From an uncultured Alistipes sp. (GTDB lineage: Bacteria; Bacteroidota; Bacteroidia; Bacteroidales; Rikenellaceae): a DNA stretch of 20,510 bases. The stretch is from the NCBI GenBank assembly GCA_934754975.1, contig CAKVKI010000018.1:1-20510 (forward strand). The letters run 5' to 3'. The translations under genes were made by a program, and so were the position numbers. The notes under the pieces are model-generated. The model saw only the letters and a list, made by a program, of their open reading frames with translations, was not told where the DNA came from and did no database searches. This document shows, one piece after another, positions 7,134 to 15,181 of this stretch (its first letter is position 1; every line of letters starts with the position of its first letter).

Positions 7134-9420
7134 CTGCATACTCCTCTGCGCCGTACTGCTCGCGGCGGCCTGTTCCACGACCCGGCGTCTGGGAACGGAC
7201 GAAGTCCTGTACACGGGGGTCCGGAAGATCCGGATCGAACCGGATTCGGGCGTCGTTCTCTCCGCGGCAGCGGAATCGGCCGTGAAGGAGCCCCTCTCCG
7301 TAGCCCCGAACAACCCGCTTTACAGCCCCTATCTCCGCACACCGCTGCCGATCGGACTGTGGGCCTACAATTATCTCTACACGCCGAAGGAAAAAGGATT
7401 CAAATACTGGTTCTACAAGCGGCTGGCCAAACAGCCGGTGCTGATCTCCAAAGTACAGCCCGGGCTGCGAACCAAAGTCGCCGAGCAGGCGCTCGGAAAC
7501 TACGGCTATTTCGGCTCCCGGGCCGAAGATTCCCTGCTCTACCGCAAGCGCGGCAGAAAGGCCAAGGTCTACTATACGCTCCGCATCGCGCCGCCGTGGT
7601 ACTATTCGAATATCTCCTACCCCAAGGCGGACGGCGGTCTGCAGCCCCTGATCGACAGCATGCGGGCGACCTCCCTGCTGCGGGTCGGGGCGCAGTACAA
7701 CATGGACTCGCTGACGCTCGAACGGAAACGGATATCCCAGCTGCTGCGTAACAGGGGTTATTACTATTTCCGGCCGGAATACATGGAATACCTCGCCGAT
7801 ACGACCGTCGAGCGGCAGCGGGTCGACCTGCGGCTGAACCTCAAACCGAATGTCCCGGCAGTGGCCCTCAAACCCTACCGCGTGGGCGACATTACGGTCC
7901 GCCTTACCAACATCAAACCCGGTCCGGCCGATACGTTCCGCCTGCGGGACGTGCGGGTCATCGCCCAAAAACCGATGAAAATCCGCCCGAAGATACTCTC
8001 CCGGACGCTCTTGCTCCAACCCGGCCAGCTCTTCACCGTCGATGCCCAGAACCGGACGCAGACCGCCCTCAACAAGCTGGGCATCTTCCGCTCGGTCAAT
8101 CTGGGCGTCACGCCGCTCGACTCCCTGCGGGGCGCCGACACGCTGGACGTGGTCATCGACGCCCAGTTCGACTATCCGCTGGAAGCGGCGCTGGAAACCG
8201 ACGTAACCTCCAAGTCGAACAGTTTCATAGGCCCCGGCATCACCTTCAAGGTCAGCAACAACAACCTCTTCCGGGGCGGCGAGGTCCTCGCCATGAAGCT
8301 GAACGGCTCGTACGAATGGCAGACAGGCAACAAGAACTCCGGCGGCCGCTCGTCGCGGCTCAACTCCTACGAGTTGGGTCTGAACGCCAACCTCAACATT
8401 CCCAGACTGCTGCTGCCGTCGTTCGTAACACGCAGGCTGAAATACCCCGGCAGTACGACGTTCCAGCTGGGCGTGGACCTGATGAACCGCCCCAGCTTCT
8501 TCCGGCTGATCGCCTTCAGCGGCTCGGCGGGCTACAATTTCCAGACTTCGCCCTACAGCCGCCATTCGCTGACCGTATTCAAACTGACCTACAACAAACT
8601 GCTGCACACGACCGAGGCGTTCGACAAGACGATGGACGAGAATCCGGCGATCGCCATGAGTTTCCGCAACCAGTTCGTTCCGTCGATCAACTACACCTAC
8701 ACCTTCGATAAAACTTACGGCCGCACCGGCAACCGCCGCTTCTACTGGCAAAACAGCGTGACCTCGGCCGGCAACATCCTCTCGGGCGTCCTGAGCCTGT
8801 TCGGCGAGAAACAGCCGCAGCATTTGTTCGGCAACCGCTTCTCGCAGTTCGTCAAGGAGGTGAGCGAAGTGAAGTTCTACCACCGCATCGGACGCCGCAA
8901 CAACTGGCTGGCCACCCGTTTTCTCGTCGGAGTGGGATACGCCTACGGCAATTCCGAGGTGATGCCCTACAGCGAACAGTTCTACATCGGCGGCGCCAAC
9001 AGCATCCGGGCCTTCACGATCCGGTCGCTGGGTCCGGGCAGCTACCGCCCGCCCACGGACGACCGCAACGGCTACCTGGACCAGACCGGCGACTTCAAAC
9101 TGGAAGCCAACATCGAATACCGCTTCGGCATCATGGGACGGCTGAACGGGGCGGTTTTCCTCGACGCGGGCAACATCTGGCTGCTGAAAAAGGACCCCAA
9201 GCGTCCCGGCGCCGAACTCAAATGGAAAGGACTGCTCAACGAAATCGCCCTGGGAACGGGCTTCGGACTGCGTTACGACATCAGTTACCTGGTCATCCGC
9301 GCCGACCTCGGAATCGGCCTGCACACCCCCTACCCGAACCCGGACAAAAAGGGTTATTACAACATCTCCAGTTTCAAGGACGGACTCGGATTCCACCTGG
9401 CAATCGGCTACCCGTTCTAG
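7108..9420 (+). CDS. tamL: TamL: lipoprotein BamA/TamA-family outer-membrane barrel
   Basis: A 770-residue outer-membrane protein of the Omp85 superfamily. It starts with a lipoprotein signal peptide (basic start, hydrophobic core, LAAAC with lipidated Cys22), which sets the Bacteroidota TamL type apart from proteobacterial TamA. After the cysteine comes STTRRLG, without the acidic surface-export signal, so the lipidated end probably faces the periplasm. Periplasmic POTRA-like modules fill about residues 40-340. The 16-strand barrel follows from about 350 (EAALETDVTSKSN, GPGITFKVSNNNLFRGGE), with the GGANSIRAF lid-loop motif and a C-terminal FHLAIGYPF ending in Phe, the BAM recognition signal. 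The ATG at 7108 lies inside tamB; an ATG at 7117 is possible and would give the same mature protein. Translational coupling with tamB is likely. Confidence 0.93.
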   Translation: MSLMRIRNSCILLCAVLLAAACSTTRRLGTDEVLYTGVRKIRIEPDSGVVLSAAAESAVKEPLSVAPNNPLYSPYLRTPLPIGLWAYNYLYTPKEKGFKYWFYKRLAKQPVLISKVQPGLRTKVAEQALGNYGYFGSRAEDSLLYRKRGRKAKVYYTLRIAPPWYYSNISYPKADGGLQPLIDSMRATSLLRVGAQYNMDSLTLERKRISQLLRNRGYYYFRPEYMEYLADTTVERQRVDLRLNLKPNVPAVALKPYRVGDITVRLTNIKPGPADTFRLRDVRVIAQKPMKIRPKILSRTLLLQPGQLFTVDAQNRTQTALNKLGIFRSVNLGVTPLDSLRGADTLDVVIDAQFDYPLEAALETDVTSKSNSFIGPGITFKVSNNNLFRGGEVLAMKLNGSYEWQTGNKNSGGRSSRLNSYELGLNANLNIPRLLLPSFVTRRLKYPGSTTFQLGVDLMNRPSFFRLIAFSGSAGYNFQTSPYSRHSLTVFKLTYNKLLHTTEAFDKTMDENPAIAMSFRNQFVPSINYTYTFDKTYGRTGNRRFYWQNSVTSAGNILSGVLSLFGEKQPQHLFGNRFSQFVKEVSEVKFYHRIGRRNNWLATRFLVGVGYAYGNSEVMPYSEQFYIGGANSIRAFTIRSLGPGSYRPPTDDRNGYLDQTGDFKLEANIEYRFGIMGRLNGAVFLDAGNIWLLKKDPKRPGAELKWKGLLNEIALGTGFGLRYDISYLVIRADLGIGLHTPYPNPDKKGYYNISSFKDGLGFHLAIGYPF

Positions 9421-9506
9421 GACGGCGGCGATGATTCCACACCCCGGAAAACGACCTGTTTTTACGCACGGGCATCGAAATATGGCCGCATTTGATCCCG
9501 CGGAAC

Positions 9507-9530
9507 AGGCCGGATAAATTCCCGGCCTTT
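9507..9530 (+). terminator. Weak terminator-like hairpin after tamL
   Basis: AGGCCGG (9507-9513) pairs perfectly with CCGGCCT (9522-9528) across an eight-base loop. Only TT follows before an A run, so the tail is poor. It lies about 90 bases after the tamL stop and before the AraC promoter. Confidence 0.35.
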
Positions 9531-9582
9531 AAAAACACCGTCCGATCCGGACCGCAGAGCTGCCATTATCGGGATTTATTGC

Positions 9583-9590
9583 TATATTTG
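9583..9590 (+). promoter_or_regulatory. -7 promoter element of the AraC-family gene
   Basis: TATATTTG is an exact TAnnTTTG match, 70 bases before the ATG at 9661. No TTTG -33 box is seen at 19-23 bases upstream, as may happen at an activator-dependent promoter. The rest of the 240-base gap from 9421 holds only the hairpin listed separately. Confidence 0.5.
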
Positions 9591-9660
9591 TCTTGCGGCG
9601 TCCGGTATGCCGTGCGGGTGTTCCGAAACCCCGGTTTACTAACTTCAGGACTTTTGAACA

Positions 9661-10548
9661 ATGGGCATTGAGGCCGGGTTTCCCGGAGAAAGAATCATCG
9701 TCATTCCGCAACCGTTTCTGGAATTGATGCAGGACAATCCGCTGACCGGGGATCTGTACGTACGCTCCCTGGGCCATATCGCGCACGCCCGGCTTCACCG
9801 CATCGACCGTCCCGAGGGCAGCGACGGATATATTTTCCTCTACTGCACGCTGGGAAAAGGTTTCGTCAGGATCAAAGAGCGGAAGTTCACCGTCAATGCC
9901 AACCAGTATATCGTGCTGCCCAAAGACACGCCGCTGCGGTACGGCGCGGCGGAGGACGATCCGTGGAGCGTCTACTGGGTCGAATTCGACGGCGAGAAGG
10001 GAAAAATATTCGCCCGGAGCATGTCGGAGCCGACGACGGTGCTGCCCTCGGTCTACTCCCGCGCGGAACAGCGCATCGAGATTTTCGACAGCCTCTATGC
10101 GGTGCTTTGCGGGGAATTGTCGCTCGAAAAGCTCAACTACGCCAATATCGCCTTCGCCCACTTCATCGCTTCGTTCCAGTTCATCGACCTGTTCCGGATC
10201 GCGGGCGAACAGCCCCGGCACGTCGAGGGGATGATCAACCGGGTAACCCTCTACATGAAAGAGAATCTGGAGCGGCAGCTGACGCTGAAAGAGATCGCCC
10301 GATACGCCGGATACAGCGAGTCGTACTTCTACCGGCAGTTCGTGCGGCAGACCTCGCTGTCGCCGATCAACTATTTCATCCACCTGAAGATCAACAAGGC
10401 GGCGGTATACCTGCTCAAAACCACCATGACCGTTTCGCAGATCGCCGCGAAACTCGGCTTCGGCAGCGCCGACTACTTCTCGCGTACGTTTAAACGGATC
10501 GTGGGGATTTCCGCTTCGGATTTCCGCAGGCAGGACTTCCGGTTATAG
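9661..10548 (+). CDS. AraC-family transcriptional regulator
   Basis: A 295-residue regulator with an N-terminal cupin-type ligand-sensing half (about residues 30-150, including YCTLGKGFVRIKERKF and VLPKDTPLRYG followed by WVEFDG) and a C-terminal pair of helix-turn-helix motifs. The first is about 207-227 (LTLKEIARYAGYSESYFYRQF without its last bases) and the second about 256-282 (TVSQIAAKLGFGSADYFSRT). Members of this arrangement usually bind a sugar or small molecule and activate nearby catabolic genes. The gene stands alone, downstream of tamL and convergent with the corrinoid operon, so its target is not obvious; the kinase or GH92 genes to the right are possible but unproven targets. Length and domain order are normal. 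Confidence 0.92.
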   Translation: MGIEAGFPGERIIVIPQPFLELMQDNPLTGDLYVRSLGHIAHARLHRIDRPEGSDGYIFLYCTLGKGFVRIKERKFTVNANQYIVLPKDTPLRYGAAEDDPWSVYWVEFDGEKGKIFARSMSEPTTVLPSVYSRAEQRIEIFDSLYAVLCGELSLEKLNYANIAFAHFIASFQFIDLFRIAGEQPRHVEGMINRVTLYMKENLERQLTLKEIARYAGYSESYFYRQFVRQTSLSPINYFIHLKINKAAVYLLKTTMTVSQIAAKLGFGSADYFSRTFKRIVGISASDFRRQDFRL

Positions 10549-10570
10549 GCTTCCCTGCCGGGAAACCCAC

Positions 10571-10597
10571 AAAAAAAAGCCGGACTCAATGTCCGGC
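10571..10597 (-). terminator. Rho-independent terminator of the corrinoid operon
   Basis: GCCGGAC (10579-10585) pairs perfectly with GTCCGGC (10591-10597) around a five-base loop. On the minus strand the hairpin is followed by eight T residues (10578-10571). It begins 9 bases past the stop of the methyltransferase gene. On the plus strand it could also block read-through from the AraC gene, but there it lacks a T tail. Confidence 0.85.
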
Positions 10598-10605
10598 CCG
10601 ATCGG

Positions 10606-11610
10606 TTATTTCGCCGAGTTGAACTCCTCCACCGTCTTATAGAAGGCTTCGATATTTTCGAAAGGCACCTGCGGCGGCGTGTCGCAGCCCGACGAGACGA
10701 CGAAGTTCGGATAACCCACGGCGCGGTTCAGCAGGTCGCGCGTGGCGGCCGCCATCTGCTGCGGGGTCGCATTCCTGAAAATCCCCACCGGGTCGAGGTT
10801 GCCCATGACCAATACGTCCGCAGGACACTCCCGAAGCGCATTGAGCATGTCGATCTTATTACCGAAATGGTAGGCTTTGGCTCCCGTGGCAACCATGGCC
10901 TGCGTGCAATGTCCCGTATTTCCGCAGTTATGGAGAATCACTGCGAAACTGTCGTCCTGCACCGCTTCGACGATCCGTTTGATGTATACCGACGAATACT
11001 GCATGCACTCCTCGTCGGGCAGCAGGCCCGCAGCCGGTTCGGCCATGATGACGCCCGCCACGCCGCACTCGCGGAGCGCCAGACAGTAATTCCGGATAAA
11101 TTCCGTACACTTCTCCAGCAGCAGATTCACGGTCTGCGGCTCGGTATAGATGCCCATCATGATTTCCGTCATGTCGAACAGCCGTCCGGCCAGCGAATAA
11201 GGCCCTATACAGCCTGCGAATACCGGTTTGTCGATACGCTCCGCCGCCAGGCGGTTCGCCCTGAGGTATTCGGGCACGCGGGCCGCATCGAGCGAAGGCA
11301 CCGCCAGCGCGTCCGCCTCTTCGAAATTGGAGACCAGCCGCCCGATCACGCTCGGCACTTCGTCGTCCGCAAAATGGAGCGACGCGCCGAAAGCCTCGGC
11401 TTCGACCGTCAGGTCCATGATGACGGTACACCCCGCCGACTGCGGGAAACGTTCGTTGAGGGCTTCGATGGCTTCGAAATGCACGCGCCCGTCGGTCACG
11501 GCGTCCAGCACCCTGCGGCCCAGCAGTTCGATACCGGGGTGCGTCATGATCGGCATGGCCGCCGTCCGGCCGGATTCGATAAGGGATTTTATCCAGGCAG
11601 TCGTATTCAT
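10606..11610 (-). CDS. UroD/MtaA/CmuA-family corrinoid-dependent methyltransferase
   Basis: A 334-residue protein of the uroporphyrinogen-decarboxylase fold, methyltransferase branch. This branch moves a methyl group between a methyl-corrinoid protein and a thiol bound to zinc. The zinc ligands expected for the branch are present: HNC (His227, Cys229) and a distal SSGCDTP (Cys309). The N-terminal Arg motif of true uroporphyrinogen decarboxylase is not seen, so a haem role is unlikely. Other visible motifs are GPYSLAGRLFD (136-146) and MAEPAAGLLPDEE (189-201). It is the last gene of the operon and overlaps the preceding activation-protein gene by 4 bases (ATGA). The adjacent corrinoid protein is its likely partner. 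The thiol acceptor (coenzyme M, homocysteine, methanethiol or other) cannot be told; coenzyme M is unlikely in this organism. Confidence 0.88.
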   Translation of the reverse strand: MNTTAWIKSLIESGRTAAMPIMTHPGIELLGRRVLDAVTDGRVHFEAIEALNERFPQSAGCTVIMDLTVEAEAFGASLHFADDEVPSVIGRLVSNFEEADALAVPSLDAARVPEYLRANRLAAERIDKPVFAGCIGPYSLAGRLFDMTEIMMGIYTEPQTVNLLLEKCTEFIRNYCLALRECGVAGVIMAEPAAGLLPDEECMQYSSVYIKRIVEAVQDDSFAVILHNCGNTGHCTQAMVATGAKAYHFGNKIDMLNALRECPADVLVMGNLDPVGIFRNATPQQMAAATRDLLNRAVGYPNFVVSSGCDTPPQVPFENIEAFYKTVEEFNSAK

Positions 11611-12302
11611 TGGTTTTCTTTTTTACGTAATCGGTTTTTGTAACAATCTTTCTTGCCGCATATCGCGCAGCCGTAAGGTTTCTTCTCGACTTTCGGGCCG
11701 AGGGCGATCACGCCGCTGATCGATTTGATCGGCGACATCAGGCTCGACCCGTTCAGGGTGATGCCGCACGGCGCTTCGGGCAGCAGCGCGAACAGCGCCT
11801 GCTGGTCCGATACGGGCCAGCCGCAGTACCCGGGGCTGTAGCTGTTGCTGACGAGGAATCCCCGGCGGTCCTGCTCCTCGGCAAGGGCCCCGGAGAGCGC
11901 CCGGCCCGCCGCTTCGGCGATTTCGGAGCCGATCATATCCGCGAAAAACTGACGGACAATGTCGCCTTCGGCGTGGAGACGCCGCTGCATGGCTTCGAAC
12001 TCGACCCCGGCCGTAGCGACGAACACCGCATACTCCTCGGCCTGCTGCAGGTAGCGGGCGATGATGGCGCCGACCCCGAGCTTCCGGCCGCCCAGACCGA
12101 TGGCCGTCTTATGAACGCCCTCGCTGCGGAAAACCGCATAGCCATACTGCGGACGGCAGATGCGGGCGATCTCCCCGGCGACGGATTCGAAAAGCTCCTG
12201 CGACTGCCGGTCGGGGACATATCCGTCGTTTCCCGTAATGCACCAGATATTGCCGAAGTCGATCCCCAGCTCCTGAAAAGGTATGTCGTTGCGGACGAAC
12301 AT
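11607..12302 (-). CDS. Stand-alone MetH-activation-domain-like protein
   Basis: A 231-residue protein resembling the S-adenosylmethionine-binding reactivation domain of cobalamin-dependent methionine synthase, here as a separate gene. Diagnostic stretches are SYSPGYCGWPVSDQQALF (154-171) and MSPIKSISGVIALGP (189-203). In MetH this domain brings SAM to oxidised cob(II)alamin for reductive methylation. By context it should reactivate the corrinoid protein encoded 3 bases upstream, in place of an iron-sulfur RACo-type activator. The C-terminal tail carries CAICGKKDC (Cys212, Cys215, Cys220), which is absent from the MetH domain and could bind a metal or an iron-sulfur cluster. Similar free-standing proteins are known in other anaerobes. 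It could alternatively serve a MetH lacking its own activation domain elsewhere in the genome. Confidence 0.85.
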   Translation of the reverse strand: MFVRNDIPFQELGIDFGNIWCITGNDGYVPDRQSQELFESVAGEIARICRPQYGYAVFRSEGVHKTAIGLGGRKLGVGAIIARYLQQAEEYAVFVATAGVEFEAMQRRLHAEGDIVRQFFADMIGSEIAEAAGRALSGALAEEQDRRGFLVSNSYSPGYCGWPVSDQQALFALLPEAPCGITLNGSSLMSPIKSISGVIALGPKVEKKPYGCAICGKKDCYKNRLRKKENQ

Positions 12303-12305
12303 CGC

Positions 12306-12941
12306 CTAGGCGGTTATCAGACGGCGTGCCAGCGAAACGGCTTCGTTGGCGTTCGAGCTGTATCCGTCGGCGCCGATGGCGGCGGCGAAGTCGTTGTTCA
12401 GCGGCGCGCCCCCGACCATGACCTTCACCCGGCCTTTGAGTCCCGACGCTTCGACCGCCGCCACGACCTCCTTCATGTAGTTCATGGTGGTCGTCAGCAG
12501 GGCCGACATGCAGATAATGTTGGCGTCGTTCTCCCGTGCGGCTTCGATGAACTTTTCGCTCGACACGTCCACGCCGAGATTGATTACCTCGAATCCGCAC
12601 CCTTCGAGCATCGACGCGACGAGGTTCTTGCCGATATCGTGCAGGTCGCCTTTCACGGTGCCGATGACCACTTTCCCGACCGATGCGCCCTGTCCGCCCT
12701 TGAGCAGGGGTTTGAGTATCTCCAGCGAACCTTTCATGGCCCGAGCGCTCATCAGCAGGTTCGGCACGAAGGCTTTTCCGGCTTCGAACCGTGCGCCGAT
12801 CTCTTCCATGCCCCTGACCATATATCCGTCTATGATCGTCTGCGGGGAGACGCCTTCGGCCACCGCCGCATTGGTCACGGCCTGCGCCTGCTCCAGCTTC
12901 CCGTTCAGGATCGCTTCGTAAAGTTCATTCAGGTTTGTCAT
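12306..12941 (-). CDS. Corrinoid (B12)-binding methyl-carrier protein
   Basis: A 211-residue protein with the two-part build of MtaC/MtbC/MetH-type methyl carriers. An N-terminal helical cap fills about residues 1-85 (EEIGARFEAGKAFVPNLLMS is typical). A Rossmann B12-binding domain follows, with the base-off signature GDLHDIGKN at 98-106; His101 is the lower axial cobalt ligand and Asp99 completes the relay. SALLTTT (146-152) and VGGAPLN (177-183) are the usual cofactor-contact loops. The frame is open to 13001, but homology begins at MTNLNELYEAIL (12941), and the -7 element lies inside the longer version. It is the first gene of the operon and must be methylated by some methyltransferase; the matching donor-side enzyme is not in this window. 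Confidence 0.92.
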   Translation of the reverse strand: MTNLNELYEAILNGKLEQAQAVTNAAVAEGVSPQTIIDGYMVRGMEEIGARFEAGKAFVPNLLMSARAMKGSLEILKPLLKGGQGASVGKVVIGTVKGDLHDIGKNLVASMLEGCGFEVINLGVDVSSEKFIEAARENDANIICMSALLTTTMNYMKEVVAAVEASGLKGRVKVMVGGAPLNNDFAAAIGADGYSSNANEAVSLARRLITA

Positions 12942-12978
12942 TGTCGTATTATTTAAAGGTTTAAGTTTTCGGTTTTTA

Positions 12979-12986
12979 CAAAAGTA
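12979..12986 (-). promoter_or_regulatory. -7 promoter element of the corrinoid operon
   Basis: The minus strand reads TACTTTTG, an exact TAnnTTTG match, 38 bases before the corrinoid-protein ATG at 12941. A -33 element is not obvious. It supports the shorter start of that gene. Confidence 0.5.
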
Positions 12987-13183
12987 CGAACAAAGCCGCA
13001 ATTTATCATGTCTTATTCATGCCAAATTCCTGCATTATTCTTGTTTTTCTCAAAAAACCGGCGGGATTCCGGACGCCGTTCGAATCCGGCCGGCTCCGCC
13101 GCACCCCCGGCAGACGCTTTTCAGCCGCGAAAAAGGGGCCGGAAAGGGCTGTTCCGACGCCACAGGCGGGTCTCTTCTCTGAA

Positions 13184-13215
13184 TTTGGAATTTGAAAGAA
13201 TATTACATACTTTTA
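13184..13215 (+). promoter_or_regulatory. Promoter of the kinase-phosphatase operon
   Basis: TTTG at 13184-13187 is followed after 20 bases by TACTTTTA at 13208-13215, seven of eight matches to TAnnTTTG at the standard Bacteroidota spacing. A second TTTG at 13191-13194 is too close. The leader to the ATG at 13274 would be about 50 bases and AT-rich. Confidence 0.55.
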
Positions 13216-13273
13216 CGTTTAAATAAGGATATACAGTAAAAACCGACCTAAAACAATACCTTATATTTATAAG

Positions 13274-15181
13274 ATGAAGAACGAACTCATAACGGCGGCC
13301 GGCCGGATGCTCGAGGCCGCGAAAAAGACGACGGTCGTACTGATCGGAGACTTCTGCCTGGACATCTATTTCCACATCCGGAGCGAAGACTCGGAACCCT
13401 CGCTCGAAACCGGATTCACGGTCCGGCGGGTAAGCACGCTGACCGACTCGCTGGGCGGCGCGGGAAACGTATTTGCGAACCTCTGCGCGCTGGGCGCCGG
13501 GAAGGTGATTCCCATAGGCGTCATCGGAGCGGACCTGTTCGGACAGGAGATGCTGCGGCTGATGGCCGGCCTGCAGCCGTCGGAACACCGGCTGACCATC
13601 CAGCGGCAGGGCTGGACCACCCCGGCCTACATGAAACCCATCGTCGACGGAAAGGAGCAGGAGCGCATCGACACGGGCGTAAGGAACGCGGTCGACGGCG
13701 AAGTGGTCCGCAAACTGCTCGCCGACGTGCGGCAGGCGCTGAAGACGGCGAACGTGGTGCTGATCAACCAGCAGCTCGAAGATACGATCTACACGGACGA
13801 ATTCATCGCCGGGCTGAACGAACTGGCGCGCGAAAATCCGCAAATCCCCTTCATCGTCGATTCCCGCACGATGCAGCGCCGCTTCAAAGGCATGTGGCAC
13901 AAGCTCAACACGCACGAAGTGGCCGCCGAGCTGGGCATTACGCTCGACCCGATGCAGAGTTTCATCCCGGCAGACGAACTACGCCCGCTGATGACGCGCT
14001 ACAGGGAGCTGACCGGCGACCCGCTGATCGTCAGCCGCGGCGAATTCGGCGCGATGGCCTGCGACGGCGAATTCACCTCGGCCGAAGGGCTGTCGCTGCT
14101 GACCGAGCTGGACACGGTAGGCGCCGGGGACAGTTTTTTTTCGGGATTCGCACTCTCGCTGGCCGGAGGACTGACGATCGGACAGGCGCTCCATATCGGC
14201 AACTCGGCGGCGGGCGTCACGGTGCAGAAGCTCCACCAGACGGGGACCTGCTCCCCGGAGGAGCTGCGTGCGATCATCGCCGGCCGCGACCTTACGTACA
14301 ACGCCGACGCAAAACCCCGCCGCGTGACGGAACCCTTCACGATGGAGGTGATAACCGAGCTGGAGCGTATCGAAAAACGTCCCGCCCTCGAATACGCCGT
14401 CTTCGACCACGACGGCACGATCTCGGTGCTGCGCGAAGGCTGGGAGGAGATCATGGAGGAGTGCATGGTGCAGGCCGTCACGGGCGGCAGGAGGTACGAC
14501 GACAGCCTGACGGCCAAGATCCGCAGCGGCAGCCGCGACTTCATCGTGCGCTCGACCGGCATCCAGACCATCAACCAGATGGCGATGCTGGTCGGAATCG
14601 TAAAGAAATGGGGACTGGTGCCCGACGCGGAAATCCTGACGCCGCAGCAGTACAAGGATATTTACAACGACGCGCTCCTGGCATTTATCGCCCAGCGCAT
14701 CGAAAACGTGAAGCGGGGAGTGCTGACGCCCGCCGACGTAACCGTGGCCGGAAGCATCGCATTCCTGCGGACGCTGGCCGAAAACGGCGTGAGAATCTAC
14801 CTCGCCAGCGGCACGGACCAGGAGGACGTGCGCCGCGAAGCGGAACTGCTCGGATACGCCGGTTATTTCACCGGCGGCATCTACGGTTCGGTGGGCGACA
14901 TGCACAACGACCCCAAGCGGCAGGTGCTGCAGCGAATCCTCGCCGCGGAGGGCGTCGATACGGGGCGGCTCGCCATTTTCGGCGACGGCCCGGTCGAGAT
15001 GCGCGACGCGCACGACAACGGCGCGCTGGCCGTGGGCATACAGAGCAACGAAGTGCGCCGCTACGGCTGGAACGAGTCGAAACACAAACGCCTGCTGCAA
15101 GCCGGCGCCGACCTGCTCATCCCCGACCTGACGGAGTACAAAAAGATCGCATCGTTCCTGCTCAAAAAAGAGATCAAATGA
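13274..15181 (+). CDS. PfkB-family sugar kinase fused to a HAD-family phosphatase
   Basis: A 635-residue two-domain cytoplasmic enzyme. Residues about 20-335 are a ribokinase/PfkB kinase resembling the heptose-7-phosphate kinase half of HldE/RfaE: GGAGNVFANL (61-70) is the first family signature and DTVGAGDSF (280-288) the second, with Asp286 as catalytic base. Residues about 372-632 are a HAD hydrolase: motif I DHDGT (378-382, nucleophile Asp378), motif II Ser512 in YLASGT, motif III Lys548 in HNDPK, motif IV GDGPVEM (Asp571). FDHDGTISVLREGWEEIM is a distinctive opening. The cytidylyltransferase half of HldE is absent. One chain could phosphorylate a sugar at one site and remove phosphate at another. 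The next gene overlaps by 4 bases (ATGA). All key residues are intact. The sugar is unknown. Confidence 0.87.
   Translation: MKNELITAAGRMLEAAKKTTVVLIGDFCLDIYFHIRSEDSEPSLETGFTVRRVSTLTDSLGGAGNVFANLCALGAGKVIPIGVIGADLFGQEMLRLMAGLQPSEHRLTIQRQGWTTPAYMKPIVDGKEQERIDTGVRNAVDGEVVRKLLADVRQALKTANVVLINQQLEDTIYTDEFIAGLNELARENPQIPFIVDSRTMQRRFKGMWHKLNTHEVAAELGITLDPMQSFIPADELRPLMTRYRELTGDPLIVSRGEFGAMACDGEFTSAEGLSLLTELDTVGAGDSFFSGFALSLAGGLTIGQALHIGNSAAGVTVQKLHQTGTCSPEELRAIIAGRDLTYNADAKPRRVTEPFTMEVITELERIEKRPALEYAVFDHDGTISVLREGWEEIMEECMVQAVTGGRRYDDSLTAKIRSGSRDFIVRSTGIQTINQMAMLVGIVKKWGLVPDAEILTPQQYKDIYNDALLAFIAQRIENVKRGVLTPADVTVAGSIAFLRTLAENGVRIYLASGTDQEDVRREAELLGYAGYFTGGIYGSVGDMHNDPKRQVLQRILAAEGVDTGRLAIFGDGPVEMRDAHDNGALAVGIQSNEVRRYGWNESKHKRLLQAGADLLIPDLTEYKKIASFLLKKEIK

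Larger units (their letters stand above)
12942..13273. other. 332-base divergent control region
   Basis: No protein or RNA gene was found between the corrinoid operon (minus) and the kinase operon (plus). The ends hold one promoter each, listed separately. The middle (about 13050-13160) is GC-rich with short repeats of CCGGC and GCCGG, for example around 13058-13106, that could fold but have no T tail. No cobalamin-riboswitch B12 box was found on either strand, despite the corrinoid gene downstream. Confidence 0.6.

Noticed and set aside
12942..13001. Longer corrinoid-protein start at 13001
   Set aside because: The added 20 residues look non-coding and contain the -7 promoter element; family homology starts at 12941.
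12942..13273. Cobalamin riboswitch
   Set aside because: I looked for the B12 box and the other conserved boxes on both strands and found none convincing.
13894..15177. Upstream extension of the first paralogue's frame
   Set aside because: The frame is open for 428 codons before the ATG at 15178, but it overlaps the well-conserved kinase-phosphatase gene, has low-complexity Arg-rich composition, and homology to the second paralogue begins just after 15178.
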